Of a stretch of DNA of 64,000 bases, positions 34,788 through 45,926 are shown one piece after another; the stretch's first letter is position 1; every line of letters starts with the position of its first letter. Both the position numbers and the translations under genes were made by a program. The DNA comes from Pezicula radicicola (Eukaryota; Ascomycota; Leotiomycetes; Helotiales; Dermateaceae), in the NCBI GenBank assembly GCA_003008705.1, contig PDUO01000012.1, positions 973,222 to 1,037,221 on the forward strand, written 5' to 3'. Below the pieces are notes generated by a model. It made no database searches. It saw only the letters and a program-made list of their open reading frames with translations, and was not told where the DNA came from.

Positions 34788-35720
34788 AAGGTGTTTGTAT
34801 TAGGACAAGACGTGGGTAGAAAAATGTTAGATATAGCCGATATTTTGTTAGGACATTTTTCTATGGAATATTTATCGAATAAAATTCCCAAGATCATATC
34901 TCACAATACTAGGAGTCGAGAAGTAAATGAATGTTGGCTTTTGTGGGTGTTAATACCTCGCACGATCACATTGAAGTCCAATTTTCGTCTTAGACTTTAC
35001 TGTACAAATTATAAATAAAGTATTGAAATTGGAAAACTAATAGGGCAAAAAATTGGCTATTGTCAAAATATCAGACTTACATTCGCAGAGTTACAGAGCA
35101 AAAGTTAAGACAAGAACTAGAGAAACACTTCACTTGAGGGCATTCATTGCACAATAGGATTCTCGAAAGTATATAGGCCATCCCAGATATCTTTCCTCGT
35201 ATGCCCGTTCTTGTGCTGTCAGGCAACCTTGGCAGGGTGCCGTTTGGCTTTCGTGGACGTTACCTTGTTGGAGCGGAAGATGGAAAGGCAGAGGAGTGGA
35301 AGGAGAGTCGCCTGCGAGAAAGGATCAAATAATTGGAGACTTCCTCACGCTTCATGAGTTTTGCGCAGACGTGGTCGTGTTGGAGGAAATAGAGAGAAGT
35401 GGGAAGGGACAGGAAAACATCGCCTTTTCGCGGTTTACATCAGCTTGCAGATGTAGACAATTTGACCTTGCGTCTCCGTACGCCCTATTTCAAGACTCTG
35501 GCCCTGCTCTGTCCTCGTCCTGGTGTTCCTTCCTAGAACGAGGTAGAGTAGAGCAGCCTAGCCTGAACGAGCTCGCACTTTCCTCTTTACACCTCGCTTC
35601 CGGAATCTAGTGATGACATCAAAAAACAGAGGCAAAGAAGATGCAATAAAGTCCGCTCGACCAGACTGGAAGCTCGAATTGGTACATGAAGAGCCCAAGG
35701 AAGAGTCAAAGAATATTATT
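34788..35720. other. Intergenic, no supported gene
   Basis: About 930 bases from the regulator stop to the tRNA-like gene. The first 240 bases are AT-rich 3' flank. The open frame at 35296-35610 has no recognisable domain. Nothing else was seen. Confidence 0.5.
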
Positions 35721-35869
35721 CGATGCGGGAGGGATTTGAACCCTCGCCTGCGAACAGACGGATGTGTAGTTGTGAACTTCACTCCGACGCCTGTTGCAGA
35801 GTTAGAAGCGAATTTAACTGAAGGTATGAATGTGTAAATACATACATTAGACCGCTCTGCCACCGCACC
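35721..35869 (-). tRNA. tRNA-like gene with a large internal insert, isotype unresolved
   Basis: On the minus strand the ends form a 7-bp acceptor stem GGTGCGG/CCGCATC (one G-T pair) with discriminator G. An A-box-like TGGCAGAGCGG follows the 5' end. A T-arm with a 5-bp stem GAGGG/CCCTC and loop TTCAAAT (B box GGTTCAAATCC) lies at the 3' end, preceded by a GTCTG-TTCG-CAGGC variable-arm hairpin. These point to a class II (long variable arm, Leu or Ser) tRNA gene. At 149 nt it is about 65 nt longer than normal, so an unusually long intron or an insertion sits around the anticodon. I could not draw a clean anticodon stem, so isotype and functionality are open. Confidence 0.55.
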
Positions 35870-36625
35870 TTCTTGTTTGTTGGAGAAGAAGGGCTTGTTT
35901 TACTACATACATAGAACTGAAGGCTCAGGGTCCAGGGCCCTGAGGGACTTGGATTTGCAATTTGGGAAGGAACGGAGATACCTCAGGGGTCCGGATACTC
36001 CGCGTCCCGCTTCCACTTGGAATATAGATTGGGAGCCTTCACCAAAAAAGTTTATGTATTTGGAGGAAGAAAAGGCAGAAAAAGAGAAGGAGACGTGATG
36101 AGGTTCATTGATATAAAGTGATTATTCCAAGTTCCCTACTTACATGGGTATAACCACTCTTCCAACAAGAGGTCCACATAGAACGACGCGGGGACCTAAA
36201 AAGGGAACCCCACGACGGTGAAACCTTTCATATCTATTTAGGAATCCAGCTTCAGAACCAAGCCCCATCACATCATACTCAAAGGAGCAAGATTAAGTAT
36301 ACTTCAGGAGCCTTTTCTGCCAGGTACATAAATCCTGTGAAGATTTTTCCTAGCGCGTGGTGCGCCCGTGTTTTCGTACGGCTTGAGGGAGCTCTGTTGC
36401 ATTGTGTTGCTGCTGTCTTCCGAAAATGATAAGAGTACTTAATAGTTCGGAAGGTATCTTTGGGAAGCTGAAGTAACCACAGAACCTCGTTTGAGTTGTC
36501 GAGAAATAGTGTTTCGCATTTTATTAACCCCAATTGGATTTAGTGGCTCTGCAACTCACGTGAATGACCAACTAGCCAGTCGATATCAGAACGAAGTACT
36601 ATTCACGTCGCCTTTTCTCGCACAC
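35870..36625. other. Intergenic, no supported gene
   Basis: About 750 bases with short open frames only. It probably contains the promoter of the following gene. That gene's frame is open back to a possible Met at 36491. Confidence 0.4.
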
Positions 36626-37597
36626 ATGAGTACTAACCCGCAGAAGTTCACCACACATCGACATTCAACATCCGCCATTATCTCAAGCATCATGTTGCTC
36701 ACAATGACGAGAGGCAGAAACAGTAGACCATGTCGCCCAGTCATACGAGAACTTCAGGGCCCTACTAGTATCGAGCTACTTAAGAAAATATTCCTGCACG
36801 AGACAACCGAAGTTACATTTATGGCTATAGACTTCGAATACCGTTCAAAGCATGATGACTCAATCACTGAGGTAGGGATTTCAACTCTTTCTACAGACGA
36901 ATGGCGACAATTTCCGCGCACTCCGAGGAGCAGTATTCACTCGCGACGCTATGTCACGTCCGGCAGATTCACCAGGAGTGCCTTCTTGTTCGGGGAATCA
37001 GAACAAATACGGAGGAGAGATATACCCCAGTATCTAAAAGATACCATCTCCATGAGATCTCCCACTGGTGCACCTTGCAAAGTTGTGCTTGTAGGCCACC
37101 ATATATCTGCAGAACTGGATATTATGGATAGAATCGGGATCAATTTACGAGACCAGGAACTTTTCTCAATCGAAGGCATTCTCAACATTTCTACCATCGC
37201 TGAAAGCTTAGGACTACCACTTTTGCAGCGTCCTTCCCTAGGAGCAATGTTGGAGTTCTTGGAAATTCCATTTCAAAAGAATCACCTTCACAATGCAGGA
37301 AATGATGCCCATTTTACACTCAGAGCATTTCTTATGCTAGCGGCTACAGCATTCGAAAGAATGGATCTGGAAATTTCTTTAAAGGTTCGAATCTCCGCCT
37401 TGAAATCGATTGCGCTAGATCCAATTGATTTCGATTCGCGGACGCCTGATGCAGAGAGATCCCTCGCATACAATAATGCGAAAAAAGCAGAATGGTTCGG
37501 GTATAAACGAGAACCTATGATTGAGTTGACAGATGACTGGTGGTCTGAGGAAGAGTCTTTGGGATCAACGTTATTTGGAATGGATGCTGATACCTGA
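36626..37597 (+). CDS. Gfd2/YDR514C-like DEDDh exonuclease-fold protein
   Basis: An intronless frame ending at 37597. The first in-frame Met is at 36491; I prefer the Met at 36626 because the upstream codons look non-coding, and a further Met at about 36692 is also possible. An RNase H-like 3'-5' exonuclease fold is suggested by FMAIDFEY (the first D-x-E pair), VGHHISAELDIM (third acidic residue) and HNAGNDAHFTLRAFLML (the H-x(4)-D pair), in the order of DEDDh nucleases. The overall pattern is that of the C-terminal domain of yeast Gfd2/YDR514C and many fungal relatives, often read as QIP-like. All motif residues are present, so catalysis is plausible, but substrate and role are unknown. Confidence 0.75.
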   Translation: MSTNPQKFTTHRHSTSAIISSIMLLTMTRGRNSRPCRPVIRELQGPTSIELLKKIFLHETTEVTFMAIDFEYRSKHDDSITEVGISTLSTDEWRQFPRTPRSSIHSRRYVTSGRFTRSAFLFGESEQIRRRDIPQYLKDTISMRSPTGAPCKVVLVGHHISAELDIMDRIGINLRDQELFSIEGILNISTIAESLGLPLLQRPSLGAMLEFLEIPFQKNHLHNAGNDAHFTLRAFLMLAATAFERMDLEISLKVRISALKSIALDPIDFDSRTPDAERSLAYNNAKKAEWFGYKREPMIELTDDWWSEEESLGSTLFGMDADT

Positions 37598-38139
37598 GTT
37601 CACACCCTCCACCACTCCGGTGTGAAGTCGAATTTCAAAAACTTAATATTTACGAAAACACAACCGCGGGATTTCGAATGCTCCGGTATCTCAACAGCTT
37701 AATAGCCAGGAATTTCGGATAACCCGATATTTCTAATGCTTCGGAATCTAGCGAATGCTAAAGTTTAAAATCAACCAGAGATTTCAAAATACTTGGAGAA
37801 CTCAACTAGGTGGCGAAGGTTCCAAGTTGTCTAGTAAAAGGTTGTTGTCATAGGGGGTATACAATAAATTCATGTCGTCTTGTTATATATATTTCTAGAC
37901 TATGTAATATTAAATTCCTTACCTTTCTACCTTTATATACCATCCCTCGCCATCACCACCCCTCACCACCCCTTTACTACTACTCACCTCTGCTCACCTC
38001 TGCTCACTTCCCTAGCACCTCTATTGCTTTCGTCTTTAGTATAGCGCTAAAGCAATAGACTATCCTAATAGTGCAATTCTTAAAACATCTATAATCAATT
38101 CAAAGAGACAAAGAAATAGCTAATCTATTTCCTTTCAAA
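37598..38139. other. Intergenic with degenerate short repeats
   Basis: About 540 bases. The stretch 37640-37800 contains diverged copies of a GATTTCGAATGCTCCGG-like unit, and 37960-38010 has a CACCTCTGCTCACCTCTG tandem. There is no gene. Confidence 0.45.
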
Positions 38140-39522
38140 TTACATCTTAAACCAATCATGCTGTACAACCTCTGCCGCACTCAAACGGTTTCCTGGCGTA
38201 TAAGTAAATAGCTTAGTAAGCAAATCCTTAAGTAACCTCTGCTCCTCCTCTGGCATATCTAAAACCATCTTATCCTCGCTACCCATCTCAAAAACCTCTA
38301 TTTTATGATTCAAGGCTATGTCTAATGTATAGACCTCATATTCCCCCCCAAATCCAATTCTCTTCCCATTCTCATCGAAAAAGTCCGCTCGCGCTTCCCA
38401 CTCTGCCCACCATCGCTGTGGCAGCTTGCCGAAGAATCCTACCATCTCCGCAAGCAGCTCATCCCTATCACTGATCATATAGAATAGCGGCTTGTGGCGC
38501 CGAATTTCAAAGAGCGTACAGCCAAGCGCCCACAAGTCACACGCTAGTCCGATAGATGCCCCGCCTTCAATAATGACCTCTGGAGCGAGGTACTCCTCGG
38601 GGATCCCGATATTAGCCGGCGGTAACGACAATTGGAACGACTCGCCAAAGTCTATAATACAGATCTGTTCCATTAGGCGTTCGGTACCTAGGCGTAAGAG
38701 GTCTGTGGATGCTACGAGGTATTTTAGTGCCGGTAGCGGGGGATTCTCGCCTGATTCGGTGAGAACTTCGGACACTTCAGGCTGGCCAAGTAGTGAGAGA
38801 ACTTCGTCCTCGCTAAGATGGTCTATATTTGCGACTTTGAGAAGAATATTGGCTGGACGGAAGTCTTAATAGTATTAGCAAGCAGGGATTTCAAAGTGGA
38901 TATATGGGCAAGTACCTCCATGGCATAGGCCATTCTGATGCAGGAATTTCAAAGCATAAGCAGTTTGCTGACAGAATTTCCTTAAAGTCGGGCCGGGATT
39001 TTGTATATCTATCCAAATGTCTGGTGAAACGCGGGGACCGAGGAGTGTAAGTACAAGGCATTGATGGGTCCCGTTTGGTCCCTCGAGCGAGAAATGGTCT
39101 CTTGGAATATTAATATATTCAGCTCCAGGAGTAGATTTATCTAAGTCTATTAAGCGAAGATCTGGTAAATCGTCCGCGGATATGTCTGCCGTGTGGACCT
39201 TAACGGCGACGTAATTCCCTTCCTGGCTATCGCGGCAGAGCCATACAGTGCTAAAGCCACCGTAACCTAGTTTGTGAATAACGTAATAGCGACCTGTATT
39301 ACTCAGGCGATCGCCAAGATGGATAGGGTGGTATCCACCCGCTTGGTAGTCCTCGAGATTCTCAACACCATCTTGGATGCCTGCTAGATAGGTACCGTGA
39401 GAAGTTGCTGGGGCATGATCGAGGCAGGATATGTCGTCTGGGAATTCACTATCGCGCACTAAGTCTTCACCATCGGCAGCTCTAATCTGAACTAGGGACT
39501 GAGGCTCTCTGAGGTCTGACAT
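38140..39522 (-). CDS. SRPK-like protein kinase
   Basis: Two exons (39522-38916, 38864-38140) encode 443 residues. The Gly-rich loop LGYGGFSTVWL, the VAVKVH lysine, the catalytic loop HGDFRPANILL (formed only by splicing across a 51-base intron), the IIDFGESF motif, an APEV motif and a GCTLFEI subdomain are all present and ordered. Short N- and C-lobes split by a variable insert, and the DFRP version of the catalytic loop, are typical of fungal SRPK-type kinases, a family expanded in filamentous ascomycetes. Such kinases phosphorylate SR-rich proteins in animals and yeast; the roles of the fungal expansions are mostly unknown. The start was set at MSDLREPQ because the 127 upstream in-frame codons look non-coding. 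Confidence 0.88.
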
Positions 39523-40710
39523 AGTGATAGCAGGTTGTTTTGTTCGTTCGATTGAGAAGGCTATAGTACATTCTTGGTGAATGGATCGTGTTGAAAGAGA
39601 TCCGCGGGAATAGGTTCTACTGTCCGAGTTGAAGGTCTGACAACAAGAAAGATTGCAAAGAAATATTTTTGCGTAATGTCGACTCGAAGGGATATGCAAT
39701 CGCGTGCAAGTTAGTAGAAGATAAATAACGGCTGGGACAGCAACTGAAAAGTGTGGGGAATAGAGCTTAGTGACACTCATCACATGACGTGAAAAAGCCA
39801 AGATGTTAAAATTGGGGGCAACCCTTTCTGCGAGGTAAGGCGCTTCGTGGCGCGGGCGAGCTGCTACACTCCTACGGAGGTGCCAGCGAAAAATCTTTGT
39901 CAACGAAGTTTTCTGTCAGCGAAGCTCGGTTACTTTCGGGCGTCGACTACCATTGGTTCATCTTCGAGTTTTACCATGAAGAAATGTTACCCTTGCATAA
40001 TAGGCGACTAACATGATTTGAAGTTAAGTAAGTGTGATATTTATTGACGGAAAAGGAAAATATAATGAATGAATCAATTTTTAGTTATCATTGTCTGCGT
40101 CAATAATATGTAAGATATTACAGAACTTCACCATCCAAAGGCTCAGGTAAGTAAGACATGTGTAAAACAGAACATTTTCTAGGTTTCTTGTTGCTTGAAA
40201 AGCAACACAATCTAACTAAATCTGCAGATAGCACGTAGAAAGTAAACTAATTGGTGATGAAAGCAAAAATCGAAGATTGAAAAAGGCGGGAGAGGAAGAC
40301 AAATACGCTAAGCGAGTATGGGCGAATCTTCTATCTTAACATGGGAAGGAATTAGTGCTTGTAAGTAAACTTGTGAATAAAATACAAGCTCTACTTCAAC
40401 ATCAAGGACAGTACTTTTTGAAACCCACCTAGCATCGGCATTAAGCTCAGAATTTGTTAGGGGTGCCTCAGAAGTAGTGGCTACTAAACGAACGCTGATG
40501 TTTAAAGGGGGAACTCGTCTAATTTTGTAAGAACGGGATGTCTCCAGGAAAATATATATATTTCATAAAATGGCGAACTGCTTTCCTGAAGCCCAGCGCC
40601 ACTAGAATTTCCACGCTGAATGGAATCTCTCTCTCCCCCATCATAATTCTGGTGTCTTCTCCCATGTTCCTAACCTTAATAACACAGTTTCCAATGATAT
40701 ACCCTATATC
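39523..40710. other. Intergenic, no supported gene
   Basis: About 1.2 kb between the kinase promoter and the 3' end of the small secreted gene. It is AT-rich around 40000-40600, with a TATATATA near 40551. Nothing else was recognised. Confidence 0.5.
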
Positions 40711-41325
40711 TTAAACGATGTTACCGTATCCCAACATGGAGCGCCTGATCACTCGGTTCCGACGTGGCTTCGAGATGAAACTACCCTTGACAATATCATC
40801 TTCGGTTGCTGGGGCGGCTGGGGCGGCTGGTGCGGCTGGTGCGCTGGCATTCGCAGCAGCGGCGGCCGGGAGTTCGCAATTAGCAATCAGATCCGTGACC
40901 GCTATTTCACATATTAGCTTTCCCTTCCATTACAACTAGAAAGAAGAAGAAGCAGAAGAAGGGCGAAACTAACCAGCAGTAGTAGCGCCATTGGCCTGGA
41001 TACAGGTATCACAAGGAGGAGCAACCTTGCTGACAGCAACCGTTGCATTATTGCAGATACAAGGATCAGCAGTAGTAGCTGCTGCTGCTTCGTCATCATC
41101 ATCACGTCTGTGAAGGAAGATGGAGTTGAGCCATCTTTTCTTGTCGTCTGCTGGCGCGGCTGCTGCTGCGGCTTCTTGACAGCCGTTTGCAACTTGTACA
41201 ACCGGGGCGCAGAGGACGGTGCATGCTGTTGGAATGTCTGCTGGTGCGACGGCTGGATCCTCCTCATCCGCGAGGATGGGGGAGATGAAAATGGCGGAGA
41301 GGGTTAGGAGGGCTACGAAGCGCAT
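40711..41325 (-). CDS. Small secreted eight-cysteine protein
   Basis: Two exons (41325-40974, 40901-40711) encode 180 residues. A clear signal peptide MRFVALLTLSAIFISPILA is followed by exactly eight cysteines in the order C-x3-C-x9-C, C-x-C, C-x2-C and C (the last in exon 2), a spacing compatible with disulfide pairing. Between them lie an Ala-rich spacer and a KKRW segment that could be a protease (Kex2-like) site. After the eighth Cys comes a low-complexity Ala/Pro stretch with tandem AP/AAP units and then a basic tail. There is no GPI-type hydrophobic C-terminus. Size, secretion signal and Cys content fit an apoplastic effector-like or cell-wall-associated protein, but no family is assigned. 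The splice is supported by the eighth Cys lying past it. Confidence 0.8.
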
Positions 41326-43612
41326 TTTGAATTTTTGAGGAGAAATGATGGTGGTGAGAAAGTAAAAGAGTGTAAAGAAATGAACGTTGAGATTACTCGG
41401 TGAAAAAATGTGAACCTTCCTGAGGTGTGACAAGCTGTGACTTCGGAATGGTTGAAGGAGAGTTTATGCTTCTATATGTATACGCAGCTTAGCGGATGGG
41501 TTAAGCTTTGCCAACAGAGCTAGTTAGTCTGGAAAGAAGACAAAGAGCTGTGGCGAGTGGACTGATTGTTGTGATCTGACCGTATCTTGTAGATCGTAAA
41601 TAGATCCCATTAACCTTAAAATACACAAAGTCAAACCGTCTTCAAGCCAATTACTTGCTCATTCTTCCTATCAAGCACCGTAAAGGGAACCAGACACTGT
41701 AAGGGATTGAAACCAAGCTTCTGTTGTGCTGAATAAAAGTTTAGATTAAGTCTTGGCTTAAAGGGTTTTCTAATCAGAACATCAGATCAAGTCTTGGATC
41801 AAACGTTATCTGATACTGTCTGATGGAGTTGATGGAGGATATGCCACTTAGCGGGGCAAGCGACGGATTTTTTACAAAGTAGATGGAGACTGAACACAAA
41901 AAATCCCGCAAAGAAAGCTTATTCGGACTAGGGATATATGTTACTACCCATAGGCTAAAGCTTTGGATACTGAGTCAGAATAGAAAATTAGTTATATAGG
42001 TAATTCCAACCAGAATCGGTAAAATAGATAGCATCAATGAGACTATCATACAACGCGTCTACTTTAGACAACATCCTTTCGTAAAACTAAGTATTCCATC
42101 GTTACGGAGTCGAGTATCCGTACACTGACTACAGATGAAGAACTCGATCAACTATGAGCATAAGTTGGCACTCGAAAACGACTGAATTGCTACCAAAACA
42201 AGTCACGCATGCTGTATTGTAATGATAAAATATGTTAAAAAGCCAGTTTATTATATCTCTTGTTTGTAGTACAGACCAAAGTACCCTCCACGTTAAAATA
42301 GACGTCAAGATTGAGGCTATTCCTGGGGTTCTGGGCGCGCACGTCCTATGGTCTGAGCTTTTACGGAAATCCCAACGAGGGGATCGGGGAAGTAGAAACA
42401 CTTTAAGATAGCAATAAATATAGAGAACGAATCGCAAACCATAGCAACATTGTCTTATTGTCGCGTTGCAACTTTGTTTCCTTTTGCGACCAATCATAGT
42501 TAGTGCGGCACGTAATTCGACACCCCCACTAGTTTCGTTCTAAATCGGATCTCCAGATCCTCCCATGTTTCAATCGATCTCCCGACGCCGTTAAGCTTCC
42601 GACAGTAACAGGCAAAATAAGCCTTTTATTTTCTGTCAGTGCATCTACGAGACTTAGTGGCGCAGCAATTTTCAAGAAACACTTATGTTGACTACTCTAG
42701 AAATAGTTGTTTTTTTTTCACCGGATGTTATAACTTTGCGGCCTGATCACTAAGACGCCTTGAGGCCTAAACGAGGACTGTAGTGTAGAAAGTGTAGAAG
42801 GTTGTACCCGTACTGTACTAACTCGATAAAATTAGCCCTTAGCATCTTGGTCACCTCCTAGCTTCCCGTGGCTTGGCTCCTACAACGATAGGATAGACGG
42901 CTTTTAGGCTACTCGCTTCAGTTGATTCCCAGCAGAGAAACCAGCTGCCAAGTGTTTCAACCCCGCAAAGCCCTCGTTTAGTTGCACCAGCAGCAAGGAT
43001 CCCGTACTATTTAAGTAGGCTAAAACGTCAGGAATTGATTGTTTTGCGTTTGGTTAGCGTTTGGTTACAGAGTAGCGTTCTAAATTAATAGTGACTTTTA
43101 AATAGTATTAGATCTTACTGCTAAAAAGGTACCTATCCTTTAGTCTGTCTGCTGCCACAAGCTCGGACTAATAGGACGTGCACTAAGCGAGCTTCGTCTC
43201 CCTACGCTAAAACCTTCAATGTAAAATTGCCTTGTATACATAAAGTGGCTCTAGTGGTTCGAGCTCAAAGATAACTTGCTCGTCACCTTTGCGCCTGTTG
43301 ATTCCACAATATATTCAAAGGACCTATAATAAATAGTAGGGTAATATTCATCGGCAAGAACTTAGACTTGTAAAATTATGAGTCACAGTTAAAATAGCAA
43401 CACATTGATGTTCAGTAGGTGCATCTTTTCAGAAAGGACATGGGATTTCGATATATCTGGTGTATGGTCTACATTGTATGAATAATCTTCAGAGCTACTC
43501 TAAAAAACAACAAAAAGCTCAACGCATCTTTTCTCCTAATTTGAAAAATTCTAACAGTCTTAACAGTCTTAGTAGTCTTTCTGTCTAGCATAGCCTTCCC
43601 AAACATGGTGCT
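41326..43612. other. Long intergenic stretch, probably decayed repeat DNA in part
   Basis: About 2.3 kb without a supported gene. The part 42600-43340 is TpA-rich, with a doubled GCGTTTGGTTA unit near 43047-43069, and looks like degraded repeat sequence. The minus open frame at 42129-42497 has no coding features. Confidence 0.45.
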
Positions 43613-44536
43613 TCAATTCATAACAAACACAGTCCTCAATTCACTCTTCTCATCCCAAGTCTTTTCTACGTCACTCAACGAGACAACCTTAATCTCACTT
43701 GGTTTAATCTTCGCAAAAGCCTCCAATAGATTCGGAACCTCACGAGCCATCGCGACCATACTCCAAGATCCTGGTCCGGAGCCTCTAATAGTAATGTTCT
43801 TCGACCGTAATATCTGACCTGGAAGGCTGATATCCAGACCAGCGAGAGATCCAATCTGTACGTACTGGACAGGGCGTGAAGAGTTGAGTGATTTGAAAAG
43901 ATGCTCAGCTGCTGGTCCGTACAAGTAATCAAGCACAACATCAACGTCACCGAGCTTTGAGAAATCCGTCTCGCTTACTGGATTTCGTAGTTCAATGGTC
44001 TCGTCCAATCCCAATTTTGCTAAGGCATCTGTATTTCGCGCCACGCCAATAACTCTTCCTGCACCCAATTCCCTCGCCATTGAGATAGCCACAGAACCAG
44101 AAGCCGATGTTGCACCCATGACAAGAACAGTGAATTTCTCAGGCAGATTCGTAGTACAGGCTTTTAGCGCCATCCAAGATGAGCCTGCTGGATTCACGAA
44201 AGCCGCCGCTTGAAGGGGATCGACTCCCGCAGGTAGTGGAAATATAGATGATTTAGGTACATTGATATATTCGCTGAAAGAAGCACCGGTAGCGAATGTG
44301 GAAAAGTAAACAGCACGACCATCGCTTGTTGTTCCTACTCCGTCGGTACCAGGGAAGTGAGGCAAAGTTTTGGCAGAGTAGTGAACACCGCCAGCGCGCG
44401 ATCGTACCACGGAGTGTAGGCCAGCAGCCTGGACTTTTATCTGTACTTGATTCGAATCCGCGGCTGGAACAGGAGGGGTTGCGGTCTCGATGTATTTTGG
44501 AGGTTGTCCCCATTCGCTGACTTGGGCGATATGCAT
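43613..44536 (-). CDS. Zinc-type alcohol dehydrogenase-like (MDR) oxidoreductase
   Basis: Intronless, 307 residues. The GroES-like N-terminal domain (MHIAQVSEWGQPPKYIE, then FPGTDGVG) is followed by a nucleotide-binding domain with VLVMGATSASGSVAISMARELGAGRVIGV, where GATSASGSVA replaces the usual GAAGGVG of quinone oxidoreductases. No zinc-ligand Cys cluster is seen, so it belongs with the zinc-independent quinone-oxidoreductase branch of the MDR superfamily, which reduces quinones or enones with NADPH in the cytosol. The substrate is unknown. The start was placed at MHIAQVSEW, ignoring 21 upstream in-frame codons. It is slightly shorter than typical for the family (about 320-340). Confidence 0.88.
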   Translation of the reverse strand: MHIAQVSEWGQPPKYIETATPPVPAADSNQVQIKVQAAGLHSVVRSRAGGVHYSAKTLPHFPGTDGVGTTSDGRAVYFSTFATGASFSEYINVPKSSIFPLPAGVDPLQAAAFVNPAGSSWMALKACTTNLPEKFTVLVMGATSASGSVAISMARELGAGRVIGVARNTDALAKLGLDETIELRNPVSETDFSKLGDVDVVLDYLYGPAAEHLFKSLNSSRPVQYVQIGSLAGLDISLPGQILRSKNITIRGSGPGSWSMVAMAREVPNLLEAFAKIKPSEIKVVSLSDVEKTWDEKSELRTVFVMN

Positions 44537-45926
44537 AGTGCGCTTAAGTAGAGTGTTAATTGTATGGCTTGGAAGTGGCCTTGAAAGAGAAAAGTGCATC
44601 GAGCTGAGGTGATGGATTTAATGTGCTGAAGAAGTAAGTCCAACGGGGTCCTTCACTTTCTTATATGACAAGTAAGCTGATGATTTCGAGTCTGCGGGTT
44701 TTGCGGACTTGGAGCGGACTTGGAGCGGAATTCCCAGTAACGTTGGTGGTTTGGTTGCCTAGCTCAAATTCGGGAACGAAAACTTCAGTTTCGGGCCCGA
44801 ATCGCTTGTGTTTATCCCCCCTTTCAATTAGCTTTCGCTTAGGGTCCCTTTTCTTATGTGCCGATAGCAAAATTCAGCTTTACTTTTAATTTTGTTCGTT
44901 AAAACGGAGGGATTCAACACCCCGAGAATTTTACCATTGAAAATATACGAGTACTTCGTACATTCGGAGATATTTTCCTATGCACATCCTAATGGCCCGT
45001 GTCGAAGCCGTTTAACGAACAAAGGGATAATTGTTGGCCGACTCGCTTAGTGTCCAACTTCTTTGCTATCGCTCGAAGTCGGGGAAAACGAAGTGTTAAG
45101 TCGACCCCTATATTTTGTAGCTGCAATACACTTTCTTTTTAGGATAAGAGGCTTTATAATGAGCTGACATTTACTAGCTATACAAAGGGCAAGGAAAGGC
45201 AAGAAAATTGTATTATACATCAACTCTCTCTCTCTTGTGGTTCGCAGTCGATTAGCAAGCTTGCGGCTCTTGCTTAAGTGCTGATCAGCCTCAGCTCAGC
45301 CGGCTCACCATAAAGCAATCTGAGCAGCCTGAGCAGTTCGCCTTGTGATTCTCCCTTCTGGCCTCTTACTTAGCTAACCATGGTCGGGTCACAGTCGGTG
45401 TGGCTTAATGTTCTCACATATCAAATTTGTTAAATTTTAACGACATGCTCACAGAGCCCAAATAAGCCCCCAGGTATTCCCGATTTGACACCCTCTAAAA
45501 TATTTGTAGTATTTTTTCGTCCACATGTAAGTTAGTTAAGCATGGAAGCCTTTGAGGAGACTATTGTTATTTCCTCTATCAATTCCTACCCCGCACCCTT
45601 GTGTAACCTGACAGGCGTTTGCCTGAGATAAGGCTTTCCTGTTGCGCCTGTACACGTCGCAGGCAGAATCTGCGGCTGGCTGTCTGAACTTCAAATTATC
45701 TTGGCTATCAATCCGTCTTAAGCACTTATTCTACCATTTTTGTTGCTATCACAAGAATTTACGTTAACGATTGACGTCTTCTGCAATCGTCATCCATCCG
45801 CGAGGTTCACAATTGCACAACTTGAGATTCGCAAGCAACTTTTACTCTGCCAGCCAAGTTCGCACCACAGCCTTACTCTCAGTCGAATCTGTCCAAACTT
45901 CCATTGTCCACGAACCAGACAAGAAT
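44537..45926. other. Divergent promoters, no supported gene
   Basis: About 1.4 kb between the oxidoreductase and the ankyrin gene. A CT repeat lies near 45222-45236. No gene or RNA was recognised. Confidence 0.5.

Noticed and set aside
42129..42497. A 122-codon minus-strand open frame
   Set aside because: Surrounded by decayed, AT-rich sequence, with Cys/Arg-rich random-looking translation and no neighbours in frame.
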